A stretch of DNA of 64,000 nt from Snuella sedimenti (GCF_016428595.1 NZ_JAELVQ010000006.1:62001-126000); one strand, 5' to 3'. Counted from the stretch's first letter, positions 9,728 through 17,983 are shown. Numbers and translations are program-made. Notes: a model not told the origin generated them from the letters alone.

Positions 9728-11254
9728 TTAACGCTTTAAAGCCATTGGTAATAGCGCATCTGGAAAAGATTGATAGCTAATTGGTCGCACCCAACGCTTT
9801 ATAGATCCTGTTCCAACTGCTGTAAACCTTGAATCGGTCGATGCAGGATATGGGCCTCCGTGCTGCATGGACGGACACACCTCAACTCCAGTAGGCACAC
9901 CGTTAAAAATGATTCTTCCAACACGATTTTCTAAAGCATCTACTAAATCATGAAGTGTTGCATACTCTTCCTCTTCTGCTATTATGGTTCCTGTTAACTG
10001 TCCTTCTAAACCATCAACTATTTGAATTAGCTGTGTTTCATCTTTACATCTTACGACTAAGGAAAAAGGGCCAAATACTTCTTGGTGCATTTTAGGGTTA
10101 GCTAAAAAATCTGTACCAGAAACACTTGCAATGTATGATGCTGCATAATTAGCCTCTATATCTCCTTTTATTTTACCAACAACCTCAACACCCTCTTGAG
10201 CAATTACACTTTCACCATTCTCAACAAATCCACTTTTAATGTTTGGACCTAACATGCATTGCGGCTCTATGGCTATGGTTTTATTGGCTAAGTCTTCAAT
10301 AAATGCTTGTGTTTTATCACTTTCAATAGTTAAAATCAATCCTGGATTTGTACAAAACTGCCCTGTTCCCAAAGTAATGGATCCGGCATAGGTAGTGGCT
10401 ATCGCTTCAGATCGCTTAGCAACCGCTTTTGATGTAATGATTACGGGGTTTATGCTTCCCATTTCGGCGAAAACCGGAATTGGTTCTTCACGCTGTGAGG
10501 CCAGATCAAAAAGTGCCCTACCTCCAGAAATACTTCCTGTAAATCCAACCGCTTTTACTTTTGGGTGTTTTACCAAAGCTGTACCAACCGTTCTTCCCCG
10601 TCCCATAATGTTAGAGAATACACCATTTGGCATTCCTGTTTTTTCGGCTGCCTTAATAATTGCTGAAGCAACCAATTCGGCCGTTCCCGAATGCATAGCA
10701 TGTGCTTTTACAATAACGGGACAGCCTGCTGCTAAGGCACTCGCAGTATCACCTCCAGCAGTAGAAAACGCTAAGGGAAAGTTACTGGCGGCAAAAACGA
10801 CAACAGGTCCAAGCGGGATTAGCGTTTTTCTTAAATCTTCCTTTGGCAATGGTTCTCTATCGGGTATTGCTTCATCTATAACATTTTCTCGCCAATCTTC
10901 ATTTGAAACCAAATCGGCAAATGTACGTAACTGATATACGGTTCTTCCCCGCTCACCAATGGCTCGCCCTTCAGGCAAACCAGATTCAGTTGTATACATA
11001 TCAATCAGCTCTTGGTCTAAAGCTAAAATCTCATCAGCAATAGCATTTAAAAACGCCGCTCTTTTAGATCCAGGTACTTTTCTATATACCTTAAAAGCAT
11101 CCCATGCTAGTGTTACGGCCTCATTAACTTCCGCTTGAGTTGCTTCAAAAAAAGGAGTTGGATTTTCAATGTTTAACTTTGGGTTAATGGTACTATGGGT
11201 TACATCTCCTTTTGCTGATAGTTTATTTCCTATATAATTTTTTCCTGTAATCAT
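9728..11254 (-). CDS. 2-oxoglutarate semialdehyde dehydrogenase (aldehyde dehydrogenase family)
   Basis: A 508-residue aldehyde dehydrogenase with the nucleophile C301 in GQFCTNPG, general base E264 in FAEMGS, N158 in ASNFP and K183 in the cofactor site. The sequence around GFTGSISGGRALFDLA and the overall length fit the hydroxyproline-induced class of NAD(P)+ 2,5-dioxopentanoate dehydrogenases, which make 2-oxoglutarate. Its start overlaps the DUF1272 stop by 4 bases (ATGA). The same reaction also ends oxidative arabinose and glucarate pathways. The adjacent deaminase and epimerase make hydroxyproline the better reading here. Confidence 0.85.
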   Translation of the reverse strand: MITGKNYIGNKLSAKGDVTHSTINPKLNIENPTPFFEATQAEVNEAVTLAWDAFKVYRKVPGSKRAAFLNAIADEILALDQELIDMYTTESGLPEGRAIGERGRTVYQLRTFADLVSNEDWRENVIDEAIPDREPLPKEDLRKTLIPLGPVVVFAASNFPLAFSTAGGDTASALAAGCPVIVKAHAMHSGTAELVASAIIKAAEKTGMPNGVFSNIMGRGRTVGTALVKHPKVKAVGFTGSISGGRALFDLASQREEPIPVFAEMGSINPVIITSKAVAKRSEAIATTYAGSITLGTGQFCTNPGLILTIESDKTQAFIEDLANKTIAIEPQCMLGPNIKSGFVENGESVIAQEGVEVVGKIKGDIEANYAASYIASVSGTDFLANPKMHQEVFGPFSLVVRCKDETQLIQIVDGLEGQLTGTIIAEEEEYATLHDLVDALENRVGRIIFNGVPTGVEVCPSMQHGGPYPASTDSRFTAVGTGSIKRWVRPISYQSFPDALLPMALKR

Positions 11255-11517
11255 TTTAATCGTAGTCTTTTTAAATGCGCCTCCACATCTACTGGTTTGT
11301 AAATTATTGTTTTAGAAACTGGATACTTTTCCAACATTGATTGCGGTCTAATAGGGCGTTTTTCAAAACCTCCACCGCAGTTTGGACACACATGCTTTAA
11401 AATGTCTTCTACACAAGACTTACAAAAGGTACATTCAAACGTGCAAATCATTGCCTCTTGGGAATCAAATGGCAATGATTTATTACAATGCTCGCATGTT
11501 GGTCTAATTTCCAGCAT
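11251..11517 (-). CDS. DUF1272 small zinc-ribbon protein
   Basis: An 88-residue protein with eight cysteines in four CxxC-like pairs (C8/C11, C25/C29, C32/C35, C44/C47), as in DUF1272. It probably binds one or two zinc ions. It lies between the deaminase and the semialdehyde dehydrogenase genes, 14 bases after the first and overlapping the second by 4, so it is co-expressed with the hydroxyproline pathway. The family has no established function and nothing in the pathway requires it. A structural or regulatory partner of one of the enzymes is possible but is only inferred from position. Confidence 0.85.
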   Translation of the reverse strand: MLEIRPTCEHCNKSLPFDSQEAMICTFECTFCKSCVEDILKHVCPNCGGGFEKRPIRPQSMLEKYPVSKTIIYKPVDVEAHLKRLRLK

Positions 11518-11531
11518 CTCTATGTTAGTTT

Positions 11532-12461
11532 TTATACTAAAGCACTCAAGTTTTTATAGTCGGGTAGCGTAGGTCGCACTGCAAGTGCATCCGTAATTAT
11601 TTTAGTAATCGTTTCTCGCTCTTGTCCTTCTAACACCAATCTAGGCGCTCTTACATACTCCGATCCAATTTTCGTGTAAACAGAGGCCATTTTAATATAC
11701 TGTACTAATTTAGGGCTAATATCTAACTCTAGCAATGGCATAAACCATCTGTAAATAGCAATAGCTTCTTTTATCCTTCCTGCTTTCTGCAATTCATAAA
11801 TGGCTACCGTTTCAGCTGGAAATGCATCCACTAAGCCAGCCACCCATCCATCGGCTCCTAGTATCAAACTTTCTAAAGCCAAGGTATCAACGCCTGTCAT
11901 AATCGCCAATCGGTTACCAAATCTGTTTTTAATTCGCGTGATGTTTGTTGTATCGCGTGTAGATTCTTTTACAGCTTGAATGTTTGGACAAGCTTCTAAT
12001 AATTCAGCGAACATATCTAGTGTTACTTCTATCTTATAATCTACTGGATTATTGTAGATCATAATTGGTAACGAAGTACTATTCGCCACGGCTTTAAAAT
12101 AGGCTATTACTTCTTCATCACTGGCCTTGTACCGCATAGGAGGTAACATCATAAGTCCTTTTGCCCCATCAGCTTCTGCTACTTTTGCTAAATTGATTGC
12201 TGCTTTAGTTGTTTGTTCGGCTATATTCATTAAAACTGGCACTTTACCATCTACAAATGCAACTGTTTCTTTTGTTAGTATACTACGTTCTTCATCTGTT
12301 AAGGTACTGGCTTCTCCTAAGGTTCCTCCCAAAACAATACCATGCACACCTGCATCCAATTGTGCTTTGATATTCTTTTTAAATAATTCAAGATCCAATT
12401 CATCATTTGCCGTGAATTGCGTTGTAACTGCCGGCATAACGCCTTCCCATTTTATGTCCAT
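11532..12461 (-). CDS. DapA-family lyase, probably 1-pyrroline-4-hydroxy-2-carboxylate deaminase
   Basis: A 309-residue DHDPS/NAL-superfamily TIM barrel. The Schiff-base lysine is K165 (QAVKEST), the catalytic tyrosine Y136 (IMIYNNP), and the substrate-carboxylate loop GGTLGE is at 45-50. True dihydrodipicolinate synthases carry a GTTGE loop, and this protein is longer at the C terminus. Between the epimerase/dehydrogenase and the semialdehyde dehydrogenase, the expected job is dehydration-deamination of pyrroline-4-hydroxy-2-carboxylate to 2-oxoglutarate semialdehyde. It is the first gene of the minus-strand block, reading away from the AraC regulator. Other keto-acid aldolases of this superfamily cannot be excluded by sequence alone. 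Confidence 0.8.
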   Translation of the reverse strand: MDIKWEGVMPAVTTQFTANDELDLELFKKNIKAQLDAGVHGIVLGGTLGEASTLTDEERSILTKETVAFVDGKVPVLMNIAEQTTKAAINLAKVAEADGAKGLMMLPPMRYKASDEEVIAYFKAVANSTSLPIMIYNNPVDYKIEVTLDMFAELLEACPNIQAVKESTRDTTNITRIKNRFGNRLAIMTGVDTLALESLILGADGWVAGLVDAFPAETVAIYELQKAGRIKEAIAIYRWFMPLLELDISPKLVQYIKMASVYTKIGSEYVRAPRLVLEGQERETITKIITDALAVRPTLPDYKNLSALV

Positions 12462-12548
12462 CGTTTTTATGTTTTATGATGCTACAAAATTATACACAGA
12501 GATTCATGTTGAGTATGTGAGTTTTATCCAAAAGCGGTACTATATTAT

Positions 12549-12577
12549 CCATTTATAATTAAATTAACCATTTATAA
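12549..12577. promoter_or_regulatory. paired direct repeats, candidate AraC-regulator site
   Basis: CCATTTATAA occurs twice (12549-12558 and 12568-12577), 19 bases apart, that is, on nearly the same face of the helix. The pair is also enclosed by TTATCC (12545) and GGATAA (12578). It lies in the 153-base divergent region between the araC-type gene and the hydroxyproline operon. AraC-family dimers commonly bind such spaced direct repeats. Binding by this particular regulator is inferred. Confidence 0.45.
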
Positions 12578-12614
12578 GGATAATTTTATATTTTTAAATA
12601 ATTTAAGATTGATA

Positions 12615-13460
12615 ATGAAAGTTTTACCTTTTAAAATACCTAAACCCGAATTAGACGCGTTAGTCTATCAGGTTGATCTAGATATTGCGTTTTATGATCA
12701 ATTGCACCAACATGAAGAGATACAGCTTAGTTTGGTGGTCGAGGGTGAGGGCACTTTAATTGTTGGCGATACTATTAACGACTATGCAAAAGGTGATATT
12801 TTAGTTATTGGCAGTAACTTGCCCCATGTATTTAAAAGTGACTTAAACGTTGATCGTAAATCGCACATGCTTACATTATTTTTTACCAAGACCGCCTTTG
12901 GAACTCATTTTTTTAATCTGGAAGAATTACATGAATTGGAACCTTTTTTTAAGCGTGCTGCACACGGATTTAAAGTTACATCTAACAAAGCAGCCATGAG
13001 AGACTTATTCTTTAAACTCGAAACGGCCTCAAAATTAAACAGGTTTATTATTTTGCTGGAACTTCTTAAAATAGCATCGACAGCTCCTTATAAAAGTTTG
13101 TCATCATTCATTTATGATAAAAAGTATACCGATGTGGAAGGGAAACGTATGCGTGATGTTTTTGAATACACCATGACCAACTATCACAAGGAGATCTCAT
13201 TGGAAGCCATTGCGAACATTGCCAACATGACCAAAAATGCCTTTTGTAAGTATTTTAAAAAACGTACTAATAAAACGTATTTTAGTTTTTTAAACGAATT
13301 ACGTATAGAAAATGCCTGTAAACTATTATTAAGCCATAAAGAATTACCCATAATTGCCATTGCAGAACAATCTGGCTTTCATAATATTTCTAATTTTAAC
13401 AGGCAGTTTAAAGCCATAAAAGGCTTATCCCCGAACAACTACAGAAAAGAAAACCAGTAA
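12615..13460 (+). CDS. AraC-family transcriptional regulator of the hydroxyproline block
   Basis: 281 residues from the ATG at 12615 (a TTG two codons upstream is less likely). The N-terminal half is a cupin sensor domain (HQHEEIQLSLVVEGEGTLIVGD ... GDILVIGSNLPHVF). The C-terminal hundred residues form the double helix-turn-helix AraC domain (MTKNAFCKYFKKRTNKTYFSFLNELRIENACKLL ... GFHNISNFNRQFKAIKGLSPNNYRK). It diverges from the deaminase gene with paired direct repeats between them, so it probably activates the hydroxyproline operon in response to an imino acid or pathway intermediate. The ligand is inferred from context only. Confidence 0.85.
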   Translation: MKVLPFKIPKPELDALVYQVDLDIAFYDQLHQHEEIQLSLVVEGEGTLIVGDTINDYAKGDILVIGSNLPHVFKSDLNVDRKSHMLTLFFTKTAFGTHFFNLEELHELEPFFKRAAHGFKVTSNKAAMRDLFFKLETASKLNRFIILLELLKIASTAPYKSLSSFIYDKKYTDVEGKRMRDVFEYTMTNYHKEISLEAIANIANMTKNAFCKYFKKRTNKTYFSFLNELRIENACKLLLSHKELPIIAIAEQSGFHNISNFNRQFKAIKGLSPNNYRKENQ

Positions 13461-13462
13461 AC

Positions 13463-13615
13463 ATGAAACAAAAACACCTGTATATCCTTTTAGGTATTGC
13501 CCTTATTATTACGCTTATAGGACTATTAACCGGTAAGTTCTTCTTTCTATTGTTAATCTTACCGTTTGGATTTGGACTGTTTAAGAAGCAGCATAAAAAT
13601 GAAGATCTTGACTAG
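13463..13615 (+). CDS. 50-residue two-segment membrane protein
   Basis: A short frame, ATG at 13463 and TAG at 13613-13615, starts 2 bases after the AraC regulator stop. It encodes MKQKH, a hydrophobic segment (about 6-23), a short GK turn, a second hydrophobic segment (about 26-40) and a charged tail ending KKQHKNEDLD. This is a convincing small hairpin membrane protein in the position of an operon partner of the regulator. I do not recognise a family and no function can be assigned. Its last codons lie inside a 24-base sequence that recurs at 36036. Confidence 0.55.
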   Translation: MKQKHLYILLGIALIITLIGLLTGKFFFLLLILPFGFGLFKKQHKNEDLD

Positions 13616-13631
13616 GGCCTGTTAACACTAA
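13608..13631. repeat. dispersed 24-base repeat, copy 1
   Basis: Twenty-four bases beginning TTGACTAGGG and ending CACTAA recur at 36036-36059 with two differences, both transitions. Here they join the stop of the 50-residue membrane protein to the end of the PhnA-like gene. The surrounding DNA also has an inverted pair GAAGATCT (13601-13608) / AGATCTTC (13635-13642). The repeat may be the remnant of a small mobile element or a shared 3'-end signal. Confidence 0.5.
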
Positions 13632-13632
13632 T

Positions 13633-14211
13633 TTAGATCTTCTTGACATATTTTGTAATAATTACAATATTCTGACCATCGACCTTACCTTCTATATAGT
13701 CGGCATTTTCATGGTCTAGCCGAATGTTTCTAACGGCTGTTCCTTGTTTGGCCACCATACTGGAGCCTTTCACTTTTAAATCTTTTACCAAAACAACAGA
13801 GTCCCCTACCTCCAAAACAACTCCATTCACATCACGATGTACAATTTTTGCCGATTCTTCTTCATGTTCTCCTGTTGCACGCGCCAGTGCCATAGCTTCA
13901 TCATCCAAATACATCATATCCAGCAAATCTTGTGGCCAACCCTCACTACGTAATCTCTGTAACATACGCCAAGCCATAATTTGAACAGCAACATGCTCAC
14001 TCCACATACTATCATTTAAGCAACGCCAATGATTAGCATCCATATCTGTATGTCCCTCAATTTGATCCAAACAAACCTTACAAACCAACACACTATTATC
14101 AACTGTTTCATTTAATGAAGGCGGTATAACATATTGGTTTAAATCGTTAGTAGCCGAACACAATTCACAGGTCGAATGACTTCTTTCTTTTAAGGTTTGC
14201 AATACACTCAT
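13633..14211 (-). CDS. PhnA-like zinc-ribbon protein (YjdM family)
   Basis: 192 residues from the ATG at 14211 (MSVLQTLKER); a longer frame starts 10 codons upstream at a less typical position. An N-terminal zinc ribbon has CELC at about 15-18 and CKVC about 35 residues later. The C-terminal PhnA/YjdM domain follows (VLEVGDSVVLVKDLKVKGSSMVAKQGTAVRNIRL). Despite the PhnA name, these proteins are not phosphonate-pathway enzymes, and their role is unclear. It stands alone between a convergent small gene and a hairpin terminator on the other side. Confidence 0.8.
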   Translation of the reverse strand: MSVLQTLKERSHSTCELCSATNDLNQYVIPPSLNETVDNSVLVCKVCLDQIEGHTDMDANHWRCLNDSMWSEHVAVQIMAWRMLQRLRSEGWPQDLLDMMYLDDEAMALARATGEHEEESAKIVHRDVNGVVLEVGDSVVLVKDLKVKGSSMVAKQGTAVRNIRLDHENADYIEGKVDGQNIVIITKYVKKI

Positions 14212-14296
14212 AATACAGTTTTTGATTTTGCAATAATACATAAATTAAAGGTTCTACAAACGCAACAGGTTATTTTTATAACGATAGTTCAACGCA

Positions 14297-14320
14297 AAAG
14301 ATGCCCGGAAGGGCATCTTT
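14297..14320. terminator. hairpin terminator between PhnA-like and duplicated-domain genes
   Basis: A perfect 10-bp stem, AAAGATGCCC / GGGCATCTTT, closed by a GGAA (GNRA-type) tetraloop. It lies 31 bases beyond the stop of the gene at 14351 (minus strand). The flanking U-tract is weak on both strands, so it may act mainly as an mRNA 3'-end stabiliser. Confidence 0.65.
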
Positions 14321-14350
14321 ATTTACTTAAAGCAATGTTTTTATTCTTTA

Positions 14351-15181
14351 TTATTTTGAAAGCTCATGCACTGATTGATATATATAATCCCCATGAACGC
14401 CTGTGAAATATTTAGATACTTTTTTACCTCTCTCTTTACGAGCTTCTTCGTCGGGCCATGCTTCTTTACTGAGTTCTTGAAATCTGTCGAACATTTTATC
14501 TAGGTCGGCTAAAGACTCAACAATAAATGCTTCAACAAACTCTGTTCTGTCAGCTCCCCAAGCATGTGCATGCGGATAATAGGCTTTTATATATTCATTC
14601 TTATTAATTAGTTCATCAAAATAACCTTCTCCTAATTTTTTGAATTCTTCATTCGATCCATCTTCTGGAAAAGCAAAATGGCTCACTCTAACAAAAGTAA
14701 TTAAATCCTTATCTGGTTTAGCATCCATAAGCTTAGCTCTGCCCATCGTTGCATAAATTTCATCGGAATGTTCGTTAGCGTAGTAGGCCATTCGTTTTTT
14801 CATAAATGCTTTTCTTTCTTCTTCGTTGGGCCAAGCTTCTTTTTCCAATTCTTCATTCCTTTCTGTAGCTTTGTCTATATCATTCCAAGAAGCAAAGGCC
14901 TGAACATATTTTATTTCAGTGTTATCGGCGGTAAACATGTGTAAATGGGTAGAGGTTCCCATAATGTATTCATTTTTCATGGTCACCTTATCCAAATATT
15001 CCTTTTCTACTGCCTTCCAGGCATCCATATCAAAACCTTCATAATCCATGTTCCAATGCATTGTTGTTACTGCGATGTACTGTGGACGCTCAGGCATATC
15101 TTGTTGCGCAAAAAGCGTAACGGTGCTAAACAACAAAACCAAATTTAGTAGTGCTGTAAATAATCGATTGACTGTTTTCAT
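14351..15181 (-). CDS. secreted protein of two tandem copies of one uncharacterised domain
   Basis: 276 residues with a signal peptide (about 1-25, ending LFAQQ). The mature part is an internal duplication. Copy one runs from about 34 (YIAVTTMHW) to 148 and copy two from about 160 (LITFVRVSHF) to 272. Matching features in order are a KNEYI motif, H-x-H, a (V/E)xAF segment, and LxKEAWP(N/D)EE followed by a YIYxxV/YATM end. The histidine/tryptophan-rich core could bind a metal or small molecule, but I do not recognise the family. It stands alone, with a TAGTATACTA palindrome at 15201-15210 upstream and a hairpin terminator downstream. Confidence 0.65.
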   Translation of the reverse strand: MKTVNRLFTALLNLVLLFSTVTLFAQQDMPERPQYIAVTTMHWNMDYEGFDMDAWKAVEKEYLDKVTMKNEYIMGTSTHLHMFTADNTEIKYVQAFASWNDIDKATERNEELEKEAWPNEEERKAFMKKRMAYYANEHSDEIYATMGRAKLMDAKPDKDLITFVRVSHFAFPEDGSNEEFKKLGEGYFDELINKNEYIKAYYPHAHAWGADRTEFVEAFIVESLADLDKMFDRFQELSKEAWPDEEARKERGKKVSKYFTGVHGDYIYQSVHELSK

Positions 15182-15355
15182 AATCTGATAAAATTTAAAT
15201 TAGTATACTAGTTAAAATTAAATACTTCTTTAAGGTTCGGGGACCGAAAACAAGATTTGAGACAATCTTTTATTTACTATTAATCGGAACTATTTAGGAG
15301 AGTACTAAATATACAACAAAAAAACACTCGTTTTACATTCGTAAGCATTTTCCAG

Positions 15356-15718
15356 TTAAATTAATGTATCTCTTACTTTTTTAGGCATGGCTTTTACAAC
15401 CATTTTATACGAATGGTCTATAAGGTTTAAAATGAATTCTGACGACAATTCGCCTTCATGGATGTAAACGGTGTTCCAATGTTTTTTATTCATATGAAAG
15501 CCTGGCCGTATACTACTGTAGTCTAATCGTAAGGTTTCTGAATATTCTGGATCACACTTTAAATTTACCGAAGCTTCTCCCCGTTCCCAAGCATCTAAAG
15601 GCACTAGGGCAAACATTTTACCTAACACCTTAAATACCAATACATTTTCATCAAACGGAAAATCTTCTGTTGTTTCTTTTTTACTTAAACAATAATCACG
15701 AAGTTGCTCAATATGCAT
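15356..15718 (-). CDS. MmcQ/YjbR family DNA-binding-like protein
   Basis: A 120-residue single-domain protein with the MmcQ/YjbR pattern: DYCLSKKETTEDFPFDENVLVFKVLGKMFAL, then a middle NLKCDPE, and a C-terminal NKKHWNTVYI ... SYKMVVKAMPKK. The fold resembles cyclic-type DNA-binding domains, but the biological role is unknown. It is the last gene of the ruvC-hemW operon, 1 base after DUF4260. Confidence 0.85.
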   Translation of the reverse strand: MHIEQLRDYCLSKKETTEDFPFDENVLVFKVLGKMFALVPLDAWERGEASVNLKCDPEYSETLRLDYSSIRPGFHMNKKHWNTVYIHEGELSSEFILNLIDHSYKMVVKAMPKKVRDTLI

Positions 15719-15719
15719 A

Positions 15720-16070
15720 TTACTTTTTTAAATCTCCTAAATGGGTATGCTTGAAATGATCAAAATATTTTAAACCATAACCAAAAACCCTATCTAACGC
15801 AGCATGACAAAATATAATAACACCTATTAACTGTATTGTCTGACTCTGCGTATAAATACCTATTAAATAAAATAGAACAGCAACACCTCTATGGTGTAAC
15901 ACATTGTATGTTATAGCTCCTATGCGGGTATTTATCAAATACCCCAACATACCTATATCGGGAGTTAACAGTAACATTATAAACCACCACCAACTAAAGT
16001 CCAAAATATTAAAAAAATAAATCCCTAATAGAAAGAGTGCTAGTTCTTCAATTTTTAAGATCAGGTTCAT
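15720..16070 (-). CDS. DUF4260 integral membrane protein
   Basis: 116 residues with about four hydrophobic segments. The motif TPDIGMLGYL and the C-terminal ALDRVFGYGLKYFDHFKHTHLG are typical of DUF4260. No function is known for the family. The ATG overlaps the TGA of the cyclase gene by 4 bases (ATGA), so the two are translationally coupled within the operon. Confidence 0.85.
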   Translation of the reverse strand: MNLILKIEELALFLLGIYFFNILDFSWWWFIMLLLTPDIGMLGYLINTRIGAITYNVLHHRGVAVLFYLIGIYTQSQTIQLIGVIIFCHAALDRVFGYGLKYFDHFKHTHLGDLKK

Positions 16071-16819
16071 AAATTTTCAATTTTATACAGGATGGGTTTA
16101 CTTGGCGTGGCATCATTATTAAAAGGTGCTATTTGCAAGTTTAAAATATAAATGCCATCTACCACGGAATTTGGCACAAAAATGAATTCGGTTATTGTTG
16201 CATGTTTTCGTAAACTGCCTCCAACATTCCAAAATGCACGATGCGCCAATAGCTTGCCATCGTCTTTCTCTTTATCAATGCTAGGCAAATCAATCAATAA
16301 GTGCTGTATTCCTTTTTCCCGTAAATAAACGGCTGCATCTTCCAACAAATAAGGGGGGTTAGTATGCGAATATTGTGCCGACAACTTTTCCTTAGTATTA
16401 GGAATGGTCCTTATAATAATAGCATCTCTTTTCTTATTTCCTATGGCAAACTGCAATTGTTTTTTAGAAATTACAAAATCATCATTTAGCTTTTCTGGGG
16501 CTACGGTAATAACTTCTGCCAAAAAGAAAAATTGTTTTAATTCTTTGTTTACAGAATACAAGGTTTCTGTAATATGCCCCACACACTCTGTATGCGTTCC
16601 GTGCGCATGTGGATTAAAATGAATATTATTAAAATTAATACTCGCTCCTTCCTTAACACTGGCAATCCAATCGCCATCTTTTACAGGCTCTATTTTAGGC
16701 GGATCCAAATACCATGCATTTACATTCTTTTTTGAAGCTTGCATTGGAATTGAAATATCAATGGGCTTAGATAAGTCTACTTGAAGTTTTTTCGATCTGT
16801 ATTGAATAGTTGCCAGCAT
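16067..16819 (-). CDS. cyclase-family metal-dependent hydrolase (kynurenine-formamidase-like)
   Basis: 250 residues from the ATG at 16819 (a TTG two codons upstream is rejected). It belongs to the cyclase (PF04199-like) superfamily. The signature HAHGTHTECVGHI corresponds to the HxGTHxDxxxH metal motif, with a Glu-Cys replacing the usual Asp-x. Family members hydrolyse cyclic amides or N-formyl-kynurenine, using a divalent metal. The altered motif and the lack of a tryptophan-catabolic neighbour leave the substrate open. It lies 12 bases after hemW in the same operon. Confidence 0.75.
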   Translation of the reverse strand: MLATIQYRSKKLQVDLSKPIDISIPMQASKKNVNAWYLDPPKIEPVKDGDWIASVKEGASINFNNIHFNPHAHGTHTECVGHITETLYSVNKELKQFFFLAEVITVAPEKLNDDFVISKKQLQFAIGNKKRDAIIIRTIPNTKEKLSAQYSHTNPPYLLEDAAVYLREKGIQHLLIDLPSIDKEKDDGKLLAHRAFWNVGGSLRKHATITEFIFVPNSVVDGIYILNLQIAPFNNDATPSKPILYKIENL

Positions 16820-16831
16820 AATCAAAGATAA

Positions 16832-17983
16832 TTAAATCATAAACAACTCAGAAGCTATCCCATCTACCAAAAACTTACCCTTTTGAGTAGTAACCAACTT
16901 TTCAATAGGCTTTTGGTTTTCATCTAAATCACACGAAATAGACAATAAGCCTTTTTCCAAATATTTTTTTGATGCTTTTAAGGCATGCTGTTTATACAGT
17001 ATTCCAAAATCACCTTCTAGCTTATCCAAGGATACGCCCCAAATGGTTCTAAGTCCTGTCATTATATATTCATTATACAAATCTGTTGTAGTTAGCACTT
17101 CCATTGTACTTGGTAATTCGTTGCCTTGAATCGCTTTAACATACTTTGAGTTATTGGCCACATTCCAACTACGTTTTGTTCCGTGAAAAGAATGTGCAGA
17201 GGGGCCTATACCTACATAAGGTTTTCCCTGCCAATAGGATGTGTTGTGCTTTGAAAAATAACCAGGCTTACCAAAGTTGGAAATTTCATAATGTATAAAC
17301 CCTTCTTCTGCTGTCCTATCTACCAAATAATTAAAATGTTGTAATGCCAGGGATTCGTCAATGGGCTGAAATGTCCCTTTTTTAATAAAAGTATCCAAAG
17401 CCGTCTTAGGCTCGACTGTTAAAGCATAACTGGAAATATGGTTTACGCCAAAACCAAAGGCAATTTCTAAATTTTCTTGCCATTTATTAAGGCTCATATT
17501 GGGAATGCCATAAATAAGATCGATAGTAATATTATCAAAATACCGAGATGCCAACGCAAGACAATCTTTGGCTTCTTGTGCATTATGCGCCCTGTTCATG
17601 TTTTTTAGATCATCTTCAAAAAATGATTGAATACCTATGCTTAAACGGTTAACTAGTGAATTAGACAATGCATTAATGCGTTTATTTGTTAAATCGTCTG
17701 GATTGGCCTCAAGTGTAATTTCGGGATCTTCTGTTACGCTGTAATTTTTATAAACGGTATCAAGGATAGCGGTTAATTCCTCATCACCGAGCAAACTGGG
17801 AGTACCGCCACCCAAATATATGGTTTCGACAACCTGCCCCTGGAGTTCACCTTTACGCAATTCTAATTCGGCAAGCAATGCTTTAACCAAGATCCCTTTC
17901 TTTTTTAAAGACGTAGAGAAATGGAAATCGCAATAATAGCATGCTTGCTTACAAAAAGGAATATGAATGTAAATACCTGCGAT
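16832..17983 (-). CDS. hemW: HemW-like radical SAM protein with a non-canonical start codon
   Basis: The frame is 383 codons if it starts where the family normally begins MAGIYIHIPF; here that first codon is ATC (17981-17983). Reading from it gives AGIYIHIPFCKQACYYCDFHF, so the radical SAM cluster cysteines C11, C15 and C18 are intact. GGGTPSLL, the radical-SAM beta/alpha barrel and the HemW C-terminal domain follow. The in-frame stop lies nine codons upstream of the ATC with no ATG, GTG or TTG between. The next usable codon is a TTG at 17890, which would delete the cluster motif. HemW is thought to act as a haem chaperone related to HemN. It follows ruvC by 79 bases. Confidence 0.8.
   Translation of the reverse strand: MAGIYIHIPFCKQACYYCDFHFSTSLKKKGILVKALLAELELRKGELQGQVVETIYLGGGTPSLLGDEELTAILDTVYKNYSVTEDPEITLEANPDDLTNKRINALSNSLVNRLSIGIQSFFEDDLKNMNRAHNAQEAKDCLALASRYFDNITIDLIYGIPNMSLNKWQENLEIAFGFGVNHISSYALTVEPKTALDTFIKKGTFQPIDESLALQHFNYLVDRTAEEGFIHYEISNFGKPGYFSKHNTSYWQGKPYVGIGPSAHSFHGTKRSWNVANNSKYVKAIQGNELPSTMEVLTTTDLYNEYIMTGLRTIWGVSLDKLEGDFGILYKQHALKASKKYLEKGLLSISCDLDENQKPIEKLVTTQKGKFLVDGIASELFMI

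Noticed and set aside
10395-10934. 179-codon plus-strand frame inside the aldehyde dehydrogenase gene
   Set aside because: It is the mirror of a well-supported enzyme gene, has no start signal or recognisable domain, and arises from the codon pattern of the sense strand.
13601-13642. Inverted pair GAAGATCT/AGATCTTC as a terminator
   Set aside because: The 26-base loop and lack of a U-tract make it weak; it is partly imposed by the coding ends of two genes.
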